A stretch of DNA of 64,000 nucleotides from Anthoceros angustus (lineage: Eukaryota; Streptophyta; Anthocerotopsida; Anthocerotales; Anthocerotaceae). Within the stretch, counting starts at the first letter, position 1. Each line of letters opens with the position of its first letter. A program made the position numbers and the translations under genes. The DNA is taken from the NCBI GenBank assembly GCA_010909165.1, contig VJWM01000118.1, positions 620,001 to 684,000 of the forward strand, in the 5' to 3' direction. This document shows positions 30,505-40,688 of the stretch, piece by piece. The notes under the pieces are model-generated. The model was not told the DNA's origin, did not search any database, and was given only the letters and a program-made list of their open reading frames with translations.

Positions 30505-31607
30505 TCAACAAGTTTGCGACACGATCACTGCACTTTGCAACTTTTGGTCATGCGGAATGCGGTTCAAGTAGGACTTGCCTTTGAGGACGGCACATTTTCC
30601 CTGTGTCTTTTTGTTTTCTTACCACTTCTTTTTCACCTGTACCTTTTCTTGTCCCATGGTGGTCCTTCCACATGGGAGGGGCCATATCCATCTTATCAAC
30701 TGTGGTGAAGGGACTCCAGCTCATCCAATCTTCTATGGAGCATGCGCAGCGAACGATGTATCCTCCGGGTGCCAGGCTCGTACGAGGCTAATACGGACCT
30801 GATCTGAATGTAGCGAAGGACGACTTCACACATCGTGGATTCTGGAACCGCATGAAGTGTTTGAGGATCCCTGTCAACCTGACGATCAACAACAGGTTGG
30901 GCTGTGCAATCATCTCCTACCAATTCATCTTGTAGGACTTTCCATGTGTGCTGCTTGCCAAATGTTCGAAAACATACCACGATTGCATGCAATTGAACAG
31001 CAGGTTTACGAAGCTAGCTCCAACGGGAGCGAAGGGAAGGAGGAAGAAGGGAAGAAGAAATTCGCGATTTCAGACTTTCTTTGACAAGGAAACCGCAATA
31101 TCCCGGTTCCCATTCAGGCGAGGCTGGGCTGCCAGTGATTGCGGTGCCCTTCGTCTTTGCTCCTTTGCACCTTACACGGCCGCTGCGGACCGTGGAAGAC
31201 GTGTCATATTTGCATGTACAGAGGGAGCAGCAAGCTTAAATTTTTCAATTCTCTTGGGAAGAAGAGCGGAGGGCGGGGCTCGTGTTCATAGCTGAGTCTC
31301 AGATGCGTTAAACTTTGGAGCTGGAATGGCGACGGCTTCCAGGTGACTGAAGCTTGGAATTTGGATTCCGTAGTATGTTACTCCTTTTCGCAGTTTTCAC
31401 AAATTGTGTGGAATGAGGAGAGCCGGCATCGCTCCTTGCGCACATTGTGCTGTGACTAATTGTTTTCCCATTGGATCAAAGGCTGACTGATAGCATCCGG
31501 ACAATGATGATGTAAGCTTCTCAATGCTGCAGGGCATGCCCACATGGCTGGCCGAGCTGGGCATTCTGCCACCCCAGTGGTCGGCCTCAATGGACCAAAA
31601 ATGACTG

Positions 31608-32400
31608 GAGATGATAAGTCTACACAATCTACTGAATCTACAGTGTAGGCAGGAACCGAACCATTTGTAGGCTTTGATTGAGCAGTAAACAACATTCCAC
31701 ACCCCGAATCATCAATTGCACTTCCCGACGCCGTTAGCAGGCCTCTTTCTTGGTGCCGTTGTGTCATTTATCCCATGCCCCAAGGATTGTTGACGTCCTT
31801 AGAAAACACAAGGTACAGAAGCCCCATTCAGTCACGTCCTCGATGCCACACTTTGTACACCTGCTGGAACAATGTGGAGGTCAGCTCTTTCAAACCAGAA
31901 TCCGCCATCGAAACACTTCAATTTTTTCCTCCTCCAGGACTGTGTTGCTTTACATACAGGTAGAAGGTCAGTCGAACCCCAGCCACATCTGGGAAGTGCT
32001 GCCAGGAAATGCCTTCCTTCTGAAGGCAGACCTTAGTGGACTAGCCTGCAGTAAAGATAAAGTCCCCTCCGTGCGGCGGTGGGACTCACTCCAGCTGTAT
32101 TACTCGAGATGGCTAACAGCTGTGCAACTATTATTTCAGCTAGAGCTGTGAAGCGGCGTTCACTACTGAAAGACCGCAGCAAGGAGCTCCAATGAGCACC
32201 TCAATCGAGCAAGGAGCTCCTTAAGCAGCAAGGAGCTCCAATGAGCACCTCAATGAGCACCTCAATCAATGGCTTGATTGAAAGTGCTGCTTTTGATGGT
32301 GGGTTTGCAAACCCAGTTTGGCATAGCTATGGTGAGCACAAGAGATTCAGAGAAGTGCGTAAATCTATTTTCCCGGAGAAGATGCTGCAAATACGCTATG
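31608..32400. repeat. Third partial copy of the segmental unit
   Basis: Follows unit 2 directly and repeats the start of the unit (compare 16570-17440 and 24185-24800), including pieces of the uncharacterised ORF. It stops where PPR-related sequence begins. Confidence 0.75.
32178..32275 (+). repeat. Short tandem repeats around caaggagctccaatgagcac
   Basis: The phrase aaggagctcc occurs three times and atgagcacctcaat three times within 100 bp, a local expansion not present in the other units. Confidence 0.85.
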
Positions 32401-32429
32401 CGTCCCAATCTCATCCAGCGGCGGTCCCA

Positions 32430-32960
32430 GCAAGCAATCAGGGTCGTCCATGTAGCCACATTCTTTGTGGCCAAGCTGTCAAAAACCTGGCGTGCATCTT
32501 CCAGTTCGCCACACTTTGAATACATGTCCACCAGGCATCTGCCAACAAACAAGTTAGTGCGAATGCCACTGTGCAACACATCACATCGCACTCTCCGGCC
32601 AGATTCCAATTCGGCGTCAAATGCACAAGCTTGAGGGGCAGCTACAAGGATGTGAGCATGCCCCTTCTATCCTGACTTCCGCATCTCATGGTACAGTTGT
32701 ATGGCCTCCTTAGCTTGTCCATGGTTGGCATGTGCAGAGATGATGTGCACGCGAAAACATCTGGTTTGCCTGCCCTGGTGGGCACATCCATGGCCTCCTC
32801 TAGCCTACCCCCACCTGCATACATGCGCAAGATATGGTTCCGCGAATATGCATCCGACTCGTACCCAAGTTTTAACACCGAGATCGTGAACTCATCGCCC
32901 CACAGCCACATCCTTCTTAGCTGTCCACAGTTTTAGCACAGTGCAAAACAGCGACCGAGA
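32430..32960 (-). pseudogene. PPR pseudogene, partial tandem copy of the neighbouring PPR gene
   Basis: Minus-strand pieces SGIRTNLFVGRCLVDMYSKCGEL, ARQVFDSLATKNVATW, LGYESDAYSRNHILRMYAGGGRLEEAMD match the N-terminal PPR repeats of the gene at 33000-35706 (plus-strand segment about 34605-35120). It is shortened, with several frameshifts, and lacks the transit peptide and DYW domain. It lies immediately 3' of that gene in the same orientation, so it is a truncated tandem duplicate. Confidence 0.8.
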
Positions 32961-32999
32961 AACAGCCCTCGCTGAGCACTGGCTATTTCTTACTTCTTC

Positions 33000-35706
33000 T
33001 CACGGTCGACCCTTACAGCTGCAACAACCATCAGCGAATCGATGCACACGGTACCCATCCCTTACAACAATGTCTCTGTGTTCGAGCCTTGACATGATCT
33101 CCGTTGAACTGTGGCAGTCACTGCACATGCGTAGATTCTTCGTTACCACCAGAGGTGTCCCACTCGGAGTGTTCAAGAGACCAAACGCTAGGGCTAGTTT
33201 CTCAGCATGCCCACAAAGTGCATCTTCCTTTTCCTTCTCACTCAGTGGCTTCAACACCAATTTTGTGTGAGGTATGTGGCCTCCTTCCTGCTTCAGACGT
33301 GCATTCATGCTCTCTACTTTTAGCGCAATATCATCTTCTTTTCTTTCCCCCACCACAAATGTATGTACGTGCTTCTTCACCTCAATGGTCGCCACTGCAG
33401 GTTTTTTGTTAGCTCCTGCTACCAGTCTCCGTGTTTCAATCCTGTCTACATCCGTCCACCTCCCTGCATCTGCATAGGCATTGGCCATAAGCACATACGC
33501 AGATGCCCGCTGAGGGTCCAGCCTAACAATGCGTTCAAAACACCACATCGCCCTCTCTATATCCCCGTGACTTTTGCAGGCATTCAACAAAGATGTCAAG
33601 CCCACAAGATTACTTTGGCTCTCACATGATAACAGCATGTTCTCAGCCTCATCTAAATTACCTGCACGCCCAAGAAGATCAATCATGCAATTGTAATGCT
33701 CAGTTGTAGGTTTGATGCCATGCTGTTCAGCCATGGAATTAAAGTGCTTGCGACCCTCATCCACCAGTTCCCCATGACTGCATGCTACTAGAAGGCAAGA
33801 AAAAGTTGCATCATTAGGCTGAACACCGGCAAATAGCATCTCGTCAAAACAAGCTAGTGCCTTGTGGCCTTCATCACAAGTACCACACCCAGATATCAGG
33901 GCGTTCCATGTCACCACATTCTTTGTGTGCATGCTGTCAAAAACCTGGCGTGCACCCTCCAGTTCACCACATTTTGCATACATGTCCACCAGGCAGGTGC
34001 CCAACACTATGTTATCCAGCAGTCCTCTTTCAACAATCTGTGAGTGCAGCTGCCTGCCCTTCTGTAAGGCACCAGTGCTTCCACAGGCCTTCAGAAGGCA
34101 AGCAAAGTAACATGTCAGCCAAAATGAGGCCCTCCTCCTCCATTTGTCCATACACAACAAGTGCCTCATGTCCGAGCCCTTGCTGGGCATACCCAGCAAT
34201 CAGCGCTGTCCATGTCACCACATTCTTTGTGGCCATGCTGTGAAAAACCTGGCGTGCATCTTCCATTTCACCACATTTTGCGTACATGTCCACCAGGCAG
34301 GTGCCCACCAGTATGTCATCCAGCAGCCCTCTTTCAACAATCAGTGAGTGCAGCTGCCTGCCCTTCTGTAAGGCACCAGTGCTGGCACACGCCTTCAGAA
34401 GGCAAGCAAATGTAACATGGTTAGCCAAAATGAGGCCCTCCTGCTCCATTCGTCCATACAGAATAAGCGCCTCATGTCCGAGGCCTTGCTGGGCATATGC
34501 AGCTATCAGGGCAGTCCATGTGACCACATCCTTCGTGTTCATGCTGTCAAAAAGATGGCGTGCATCTTTCAGTCCACCACATTTTGCATACCCAGATATC
34601 AAGGCATTCCATGTCACAACATCCTTTGTGGGCATGCTGTCAAAAACCTGGCGTGCATCTTTCAGTTCGCCACATTTTGCATACATGTCCACCAGGCAGT
34701 TGCCAACAAACAGGTTTGTAGGAATACCACTGCGCAACACATCACAGTGCACTTTTCTGCCAGATTCCAAGTCGGCAGCAAATGCACAAGCTTGAAGGGC
34801 AGCTACAAAGACGTGACCATTCGCCTTCACTCCTGACCTACGCATCTCATGGTACAGTTGTATGGCCTCATTAGGTTTCCCATGTTTAGCATGTGCAGAG
34901 ATGATGGAACCCCACGTGATAACATCTGGTTTGCCTACCCTGGTGAACACATCCATGGCCTCCTCTAGCCTACCTCCACATGCATACATGCGCAAGATAT
35001 GGTTCCCCAAGTATGCATTCGACTCGTACCCAAGTTTGACACTGAGATCATGAACGCGTCGTCCCACAACCAAATCCTTCCTAGCTGTACACAGTTTCAG
35101 CACAGTGCCAAACAGAGAGACGGAAATAGCAGAGTCCATCTGCGCCAGAGATTCCAGGGCTCCAACGGCCTCAGAAAGCTTCCCCTGCTGGCAGAACGTG
35201 CTCACGGTTTCAGCCGTAACGACGTCCATTTCCGATGTTCCACGCCTCCTAGGTTCAGGCTTATCCGGAGGGCTGGCCTCGGAAGGAGAGGCACCATGTC
35301 CCATCTGCATATCCAAGGAAACGAGCTTCTCATCAACCCAAGCTGGCTTAAAAGTGTTGTTTAGCCACAGCACCTCGCCGGACCCCTTACGCCGAAAGTC
35401 AGGGGAACGGGAGCTCTTCTTATCTCCTCTGTTGTCCCACCACAGGGTAGGGTCCAGAAAAAATTGTTGCCACAAGTGCTCCTGCTCCTGGCAACGACCG
35501 GCATCGCTGGAAAACCCGTCCCTACCCACACACGTTCTCGGAAGGGGAAGTGCTGGGCTCCTTACACTGCTGCACCTGGAAGCTTTGAATGCCAGGGCTT
35601 GACTCCCTAAGATGAGGTGAGCGGGAGCTCCTGGTAGAATCCCTGTACACACACCAATTGCAATTTGTTGGGTCGACAACGGCTCCGGTTGCCATACTGT
35701 GGCCAT
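33000..35706 (-). CDS. PLS-class PPR protein with DYW:KP deaminase domain (one frame break)
   Basis: About 900 residues. The N-terminus (MATVWQPEPL..., Ser/Arg/Ala-rich) is consistent with an organelle transit peptide. About a dozen PLS-type repeats follow (NLFVGNCLVDMYAKCGEL, KDVVTWNALISGYAKCG). E motifs then lead to a complete C-terminal domain: KKPA at about 33396-33407, deaminase H-A-E at about 33201-33209, CSDCH zinc ligands, and the final residues DGCCSCKGRP. KPA in place of the PG box and a GRP end define the DYW:KP variant linked to U-to-C editing. The gene is read in two frames, 35706 to about 34120 and about 34100 to 33000. A repeated 102-residue module has period 304 bp instead of 306, locating two lost bases near 34100-34125. 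With that break the copy encodes only the first half. Confidence 0.85.
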
Positions 35707-36185
35707 CGTTCAGGAACCCCTACCGGAAGATGAGTCTAACAACAGACTACTGAGGACGCCCAGGTACACTTTTTTTTTGGGTGTGGTGATCTAGACGCCC
35801 AGATACATCTCTGTGCACCACCACACCATACGAGCTAAAGCTGGGCCGACCCGCAATCTAAGGTACACCTTGTACCGTATGCTACTACCGTGCAGTTAAT
35901 CCGTATGCTTCTTCTTCTCCTACTAATGCCACTACCTATGACACGTCATGTGTGTCCAAATGGCTTAGGCCAAATGGACATACATTTATAAGAACGTTGT
36001 GATTAAGCATCTAAGCTTAGATCGGTACTTAGATGGGGTGCATAACTTAGATGGGGTGCATAAAAGGAGTGGATGCCCTTGGTGCAAGTAGCTTAGGCAC
36101 AACATTGGTACAAGCTGTTAAGTACCAAGTCCCATGACGGAAATCCGTCCTTAGAGGACTTAAATAAAATTCTTCTTCTTCTTCT
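35707..36185. other. Upstream region of PPR gene with repeat pieces
   Basis: Contains pieces of the family B SINE-like body (35945-36180), one of them inverted, a short inverted repeat (tgtcca/tggaca, 35951-35981) and an 18-bp tandem repeat cttagatggggtgcataa (about 36026-36062). It serves as the 5' flank of the minus-strand PPR gene; no promoter motif is certain. Confidence 0.5.
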
Positions 36186-36249
36186 ATGAGAGACTCTGGG
36201 ATATGCGTAATGCGTGTTAATCTAGAAAAGCATGTGTATCTATCATGGC

Positions 36250-36455
36250 ACGGAATGGATGCAAGTGTTGTTACTCCTTCACAGTTAGCCCCATCATCTC
36301 CATCACACAAGAAATTTGAGTTGTCGAATGGATACAAGTGTTGTTACGTCTGCAGTTTAGGTGAGTCGCCAGAGGGATGCAAGTGTTATTACATATGCAG
36401 CTTAGGTGAGGCACCGGATGGATGCAAGTGTTGTTATGCATGGAGTTTAGGTGAT
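36250..36455 (+). repeat. 45-bp minisatellite coding a Cys-rich 15-residue repeat
   Basis: Within an open frame (36186-36506) the units NGYKCCYVCSLGESP, EGCKCYYICSLGEAP and DGCKCCYAWSLGDVH follow in frame, with an earlier diverged unit near 36257. Whether it is expressed is unknown. The minus strand is also open (NNTCIH repeats), so coding status is not settled. Confidence 0.6.
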
Positions 36456-36506
36456 GTTCATGTCCTGCTACAAAAAAGAAGTACAATAGCAAGAGCGCTA
36501 CTTTGA

Positions 36507-38000
36507 GAGTGTTCTTCGGTAATTGAACTAGATCATATAGTTCTTCTAAAATATAAGTTGGATTCACTCAAGGGTTAAAATATTGGTGCAAGTTATTGGT
36601 GTGGCATTAACATCAAGGAGCACGCATGATTGGGAGATTAATAAAATCCAATTGAGCAAGGGCAAAGAAGGGATCAAGTAGCATAGGATGGGCTGTGTGC
36701 TGTATTTGTGTACCTTACGTGAACCCAAGCAAATCAATTATGAACAGGCTCCTTCTTCTTCTAAGACACATCTCTCTTGAGCGAGTACTCTAATTTATTC
36801 TGCATCAAATGGACTAGTTACTCTATCATTGTACACAGTCCATTGCTACTATATTCATGTTTTTTTATGATCGTAATATTTGTAATAAATGGGAAAAACG
36901 TTTGGAACGTTTTTTCCATTTCTCATCCATTTTCATTTCAATTAAATGCTCCTTCCGTTTATGTAGTTCTCGAACACACATATCTGAAATGTTTATAAAC
37001 TATGCTTATCGTGGGCATGCTCACTTGAGTTTTAACTTCGTGGAGGGTTACGCCAAGCTTCAACTTGTTCATTGATGTGCACATGAGAAACGGTCGACCA
37101 AAGCTAGACTGTTTCTAGAGGATGTAAAGGTATTGTTGCTTCTAGAGGATGTAAAGGTATTGTTGCAGGAAAACTTGACAAAATTTTCCGCGTAATATCA
37201 TGGAAGGTTTGATTGATTCTAATATCCACACCACAAACCAAATTCACTGTTGGGCTCTTGCTATTGGTAGAAAAGCATATGTCATGGATTTCAAAGATCA
37301 ATTGAAATCATTGGCCTTATTATAATAGTCAAAAGCCATTAAGGATAAGGGCTTCGAGGTTTTATTTCATATTGACAATGAGAATGTAGGCACTTTCATA
37401 TAAACAATGAGAATGTGGGCACTTTCATATAAACAATGAGAATGTGTAGGCACTTGCCTTTGGTGTTCCATTTTTACATCATATCGACCATGAGTATGTG
37501 CGGGCATTTGTGTTTGGTATTCTTTTAATATAAACTCTGGACAATGCAAGCACACATCATAGAATTATCTATGCAATCCCCTTTGCAGCATGTCATATAT
37601 TTTTCACGTAGTGCGTTATTCCATGTATATATATATTTTCTATGTAATATATATTGTATATTTCTTGTAAATTTATTTATGATACATATTAAATTTTATT
37701 TTTTCACTCAATATAATTTTTAACAATGTAATTTTACTTATTAATATATTTTCATTAAAATAGAAAATATATATACCTTTATACCAAGAACATTAAAAAT
37801 CTATCGCAAACATTTTTCTCTACTCAACAACATAATTTTTATCTCAGTTTTCTTATTTCGTGAGACGACTAAAACGTGCCTCGGTGCATCGACATTTTTC
37901 CCGTCAGACATAGGCCTCGGGGCGAGGCATGAGAGGCGGGCAAACAACGAGCAACTGGGTAGGCGGGTAACAGGTAAGTGGGTAGTGGATAAGGGGTAGC
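36507..38000. other. AT-rich intergenic stretch with short tandem repeats
   Basis: A 27-bp unit is duplicated at 37113-37166 (ttctagaggatgtaaaggta). A roughly 35-bp unit with caatgagaatgt and cactttcatataaa is repeated at 37375-37460. The stretch 37560-37800 is extremely AT-rich. No gene is supported. Confidence 0.6.
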
Positions 38001-38032
38001 GGGTAAGGGGTAGGCGGGTAGCCTCCCTCCGC
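37955..38032 (+). repeat. gggta-rich minisatellite
   Basis: Irregular repeats of gggtaggcgggtaacagg-type units. A minus-strand frame (37801-38136) runs through it and begins MQCDVAKVDAVLGASDKSW, but most of that frame is repeat-encoded, so no gene is called. Confidence 0.75.
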
Positions 38033-38823
38033 CTCCTCTTTAGAAAGGCCTCCATTACTTCCGGGGAAGCTGCCCTCATCCATGACTTGTCACTTGCTCC
38101 AAGGACAGCGTCAACCTTGGCAACATCACATTGCATATGAATCTATCTAGGATATGCCCGACATGGCCTTGCTCAAGAAGTGCTTGATCACTATGCTACT
38201 ATGCAATAAGAGGAAATTAAATCACTCTAGCTGATCATTTCACGATTCACGATCATCACCACGTGTACGTCTCGCTATCCTGCTTGTTTGAAATCCGTAG
38301 GATTATAACACATCTCATGTTATAATCGAGAGAAAAAGTAAGGAACCCTTCTAGAAATGCACTCAGATGTCAAATACAACCCTTGCAAAACTTATCCTAT
38401 GCACGACATACAAGTATGACTTCACCTCGTAAAAGGTCCAGGTCCTTCTCTGCGCCGACCTTCCTCATGTGTGGTCTTGCTCGGAAGATTATTTAATATG
38501 TATATATATATATATAACAATGTTTTAGGTCGATTAATATCGAGATTGAGGTTCATAGATGTCGAACTATGGCAAGCCAAAGGCCTATAAATGTTGGGCT
38601 CCCACACACTATTTACTATTTACAGGTGTTAAGGCGTAGCGAGGCTGCGTTGAGGCTCTACCACATGCTTCATGATGGCGCGCCTTCTCCATGTTCCCTC
38701 ATGCCAGCATGTGCAGGTGCTTTTTCTCATAGAATGTTGGAAGAAGAAGAAGAAGAATTTTGGAGATCTCAACTCTTGGTCTCGCCGTCTTGATGTCGTG
38801 TCCTGCTCTAATACCTTGCTGTC
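38033..38823. other. Intergenic, possible PPR scrap and upstream exon region
   Basis: Around 38630-38720 a plus frame reads LRRSEAALRLYHMLHDGA, faintly PPR-like. A (ta)n run lies at about 38498-38516. A pyrimidine-rich tract ending ggaacag at 38873 looks like a 3' splice site for the TBP-like gene. Confidence 0.3.
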
Positions 38824-39645
38824 GTGTTTGTCTGGGTCTCTGTCTTACTGTGTGTATGCTTCGATTTGGAACAGGATGTGGACGTGGCTGAGTCGGCAGA
38901 CAAGGATCCGTCCAGCACGGTGGACGGCGCCGTCAGCAGCGACCCCCAGCCTAGCGTGGCTGCCGAGAGCCCGACGCCTACGGTTCTTCAGTTTTCCAAC
39001 GTGCTTCAACTTTTCTTTCAGCAAAACGTTTGCGGGACGGTGGACCTGGGCGTGCCTGTGAACGTGTCGTGGTTGAGCGAGTTCCTCCCCGACGCGCACC
39101 ACCAAAACACGGCCACCTTTAACCGCTGCAAGCTCAGCTGGGGCGAGCGGTGGGGAGTGACGGGCTTCCTGTTCAAGACAGGGAAGGTGAACTTCATGGG
39201 TGCTCGCAGGGTGTCTCTTGTGCACCGTGCAGCCAAAGAGATCGGGTGCCTCGTGCGTGAGGCGGGTTATACCGGGGCCTCAGCGCGCAACTTCCGAATT
39301 ACCAACCGCGTGGCAAGCGGCCATCTGCCCTTTGCGTTGGACTTGTTGCGACTCAACAATTACCTCAAGGATTCGCAGGTTACATACACAACTAATTCCG
39401 TTCCCATCGATGGGGAGCTCAGCGGTCTGAAGCATGAGCCGGAACATTTCAACGGCCTTCTTCAGAAAGTGTGTGTGCAGGGCAGGTTCGTGAATGTCAC
39501 AGTTTATGCCAGTGGAAGTGTGCTAATCAGCGGAGCCTTGAAGTCTCATCACTTCATACGGACCTTGGAACTGCTTTATCCCTTCCTGATGCGGTGTGAA
39601 CCAAAATATTCACAGACGTCTGGTACTACTCATGGAGCGACATAG
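38824..39645 (+). CDS. Divergent TATA-binding-protein-like protein
   Basis: Residues about 55-260 match the two direct repeats of the TBP saddle. Repeat 1 has NVCGTVDLGVPV, FLFKTGKVNFMGARR and AAKEIGCLVREAGY. Repeat 2 has NFRITNRVASGHLPFALDL, HEPEHFNGLLQKV, VYASGSVLISGALK and ELLYPFL. TBP nucleates transcription pre-initiation complexes. Canonical TBP is extremely conserved across eukaryotes, so this sequence, with a long insertion in repeat 1 (about FLPDAHHQNTA) and Phe-to-Tyr at one DNA-contact position, is a TBP-related factor. The first 17 residues overlap a likely intron end (cag at 38871-38873), so the true exon probably starts at 38874 with an upstream exon not identified. Confidence 0.65.
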   Translation: MFVWVSVLLCVCFDLEQDVDVAESADKDPSSTVDGAVSSDPQPSVAAESPTPTVLQFSNVLQLFFQQNVCGTVDLGVPVNVSWLSEFLPDAHHQNTATFNRCKLSWGERWGVTGFLFKTGKVNFMGARRVSLVHRAAKEIGCLVREAGYTGASARNFRITNRVASGHLPFALDLLRLNNYLKDSQVTYTTNSVPIDGELSGLKHEPEHFNGLLQKVCVQGRFVNVTVYASGSVLISGALKSHHFIRTLELLYPFLMRCEPKYSQTSGTTHGAT

Positions 39646-40184
39646 GAAGTAGTTGGGTGAGACGGGTGATAGAGGAAGTAGTGGGTAGGACGCTTCCAAG
39701 GAAGCACTTCATGACTCCTGTTAGCCCTCGCTGGGCGGGTAGCGATTGACTCTGATATTCTATTAGTGCTGTTGAACATTGAGAGAAATCAGTCTTTGAG
39801 TCCGAGCATGTGTCAAAGCAGATTGGGGTTAGGAAAGCCTCTTCGAATTCTTTGACTGCTGCATCAGCCACACTATCATGGTACTCAGTGCATTGGAATG
39901 GAGGCTTTGCTGCAACCTCTACCTCGCCACCATACATCCTCGTCACAAAGCTGTGCTGAGACTTGTTGCATATTTGCTGACTTCTTGCTTTCGATATATC
40001 ACTCGTCCGATCAGAAATGCCTCTTTATCAGAATTGTTTCCTACTGTTTTGTGTAGAACCCTGCTTTCAGGTCCTCGATATCAGCGCTGTCCACATCCTT
40101 GATTGACTAGGCAAGTCTATGAATTCATGGATAATCTGGATTCGGACCTACTCTGCATTTACAAGGATTGAATGAGTTACCTTT
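39646..40184. other. Stretch between TBP-like and next ORF
   Basis: No supported gene. Could be introns of a gene joining the two flanking plus-strand frames. Short open frames lack recognisable motifs. Confidence 0.3.
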
Positions 40185-40688
40185 TTGTTGAAAATGGTGA
40201 TGTTACTCACTGCCGCATTCAGAATGGAGAGCAACATGTTTTCTTGCTACCTAGAGCCTGGTGCCTCGGCGAATTACAAGCTAATTGACGTGGATCCTAA
40301 GTCTGAGAGACTATCCTCAGTACATCCTGATCAGACGGACAGAGTTGAAGAGGGAAGTGATCTTAACTTTGACTTTGACTTGACAGACGTGCAGGCGAAG
40401 AAGACTTCATGTGACTTCCAGCTTAGATTGCGGGCACAGCCTCTAACAGAACAACCCTCTAAACAAATATTGCAACTCTTGATTAGTGTTGCAACAAAAT
40501 ACTTCCGTTGTTTACAGATTTGTTTCGACTACGTCAAACCATTCAGTGGGCTCTTGCAGAGTGTGAGGGACATGAAGATATCTCTGTCGGCCTATTGGGA
40601 GGTGATGTTCAGCAGCATTTCTGACTTGCTATCCCAGGAAATCAAATACTCGTTGCAGGAGGCTATGGTGGATGAAGTGCCTAGCTAA
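40185..40688 (+). CDS. Uncharacterised protein or exon, source of decayed copies
   Basis: A 167-codon frame whose likely start is the internal MESNMFSCYLEPG (about residue 12). It is acidic in the middle (SDLNFDFDLTDVQ) and then helical (LLQSVRDMKISLSAYWEVMFSSISDLLSQEI). I do not recognise it. Two decayed copies at 22240-22530 and 29690-29945 show that this region was copied into the tandem units. It lies about 540 bp downstream of the TBP-like frame on the same strand and might belong to the same gene. Confidence 0.45.
   Translation: MLKMVMLLTAAFRMESNMFSCYLEPGASANYKLIDVDPKSERLSSVHPDQTDRVEEGSDLNFDFDLTDVQAKKTSCDFQLRLRAQPLTEQPSKQILQLLISVATKYFRCLQICFDYVKPFSGLLQSVRDMKISLSAYWEVMFSSISDLLSQEIKYSLQEAMVDEVPS

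Larger units (their letters stand above)
24190..31600. repeat. Tandem segmental duplication, unit 2 (about 7.4 kb)
   Basis: Second copy of 16560-24180 in the same orientation and order. Compared with unit 1 it lacks about 1.7 kb of the F-box gene (unit 1 about 19675-21365) and carries an extra 1.9 kb insert at about 27500-29390. Confidence 0.85.

Noticed and set aside
38845-39236. Minus-strand ORFs opposite the TBP-like gene
   Set aside because: Antisense shadows of a frame with two clear TBP repeats.
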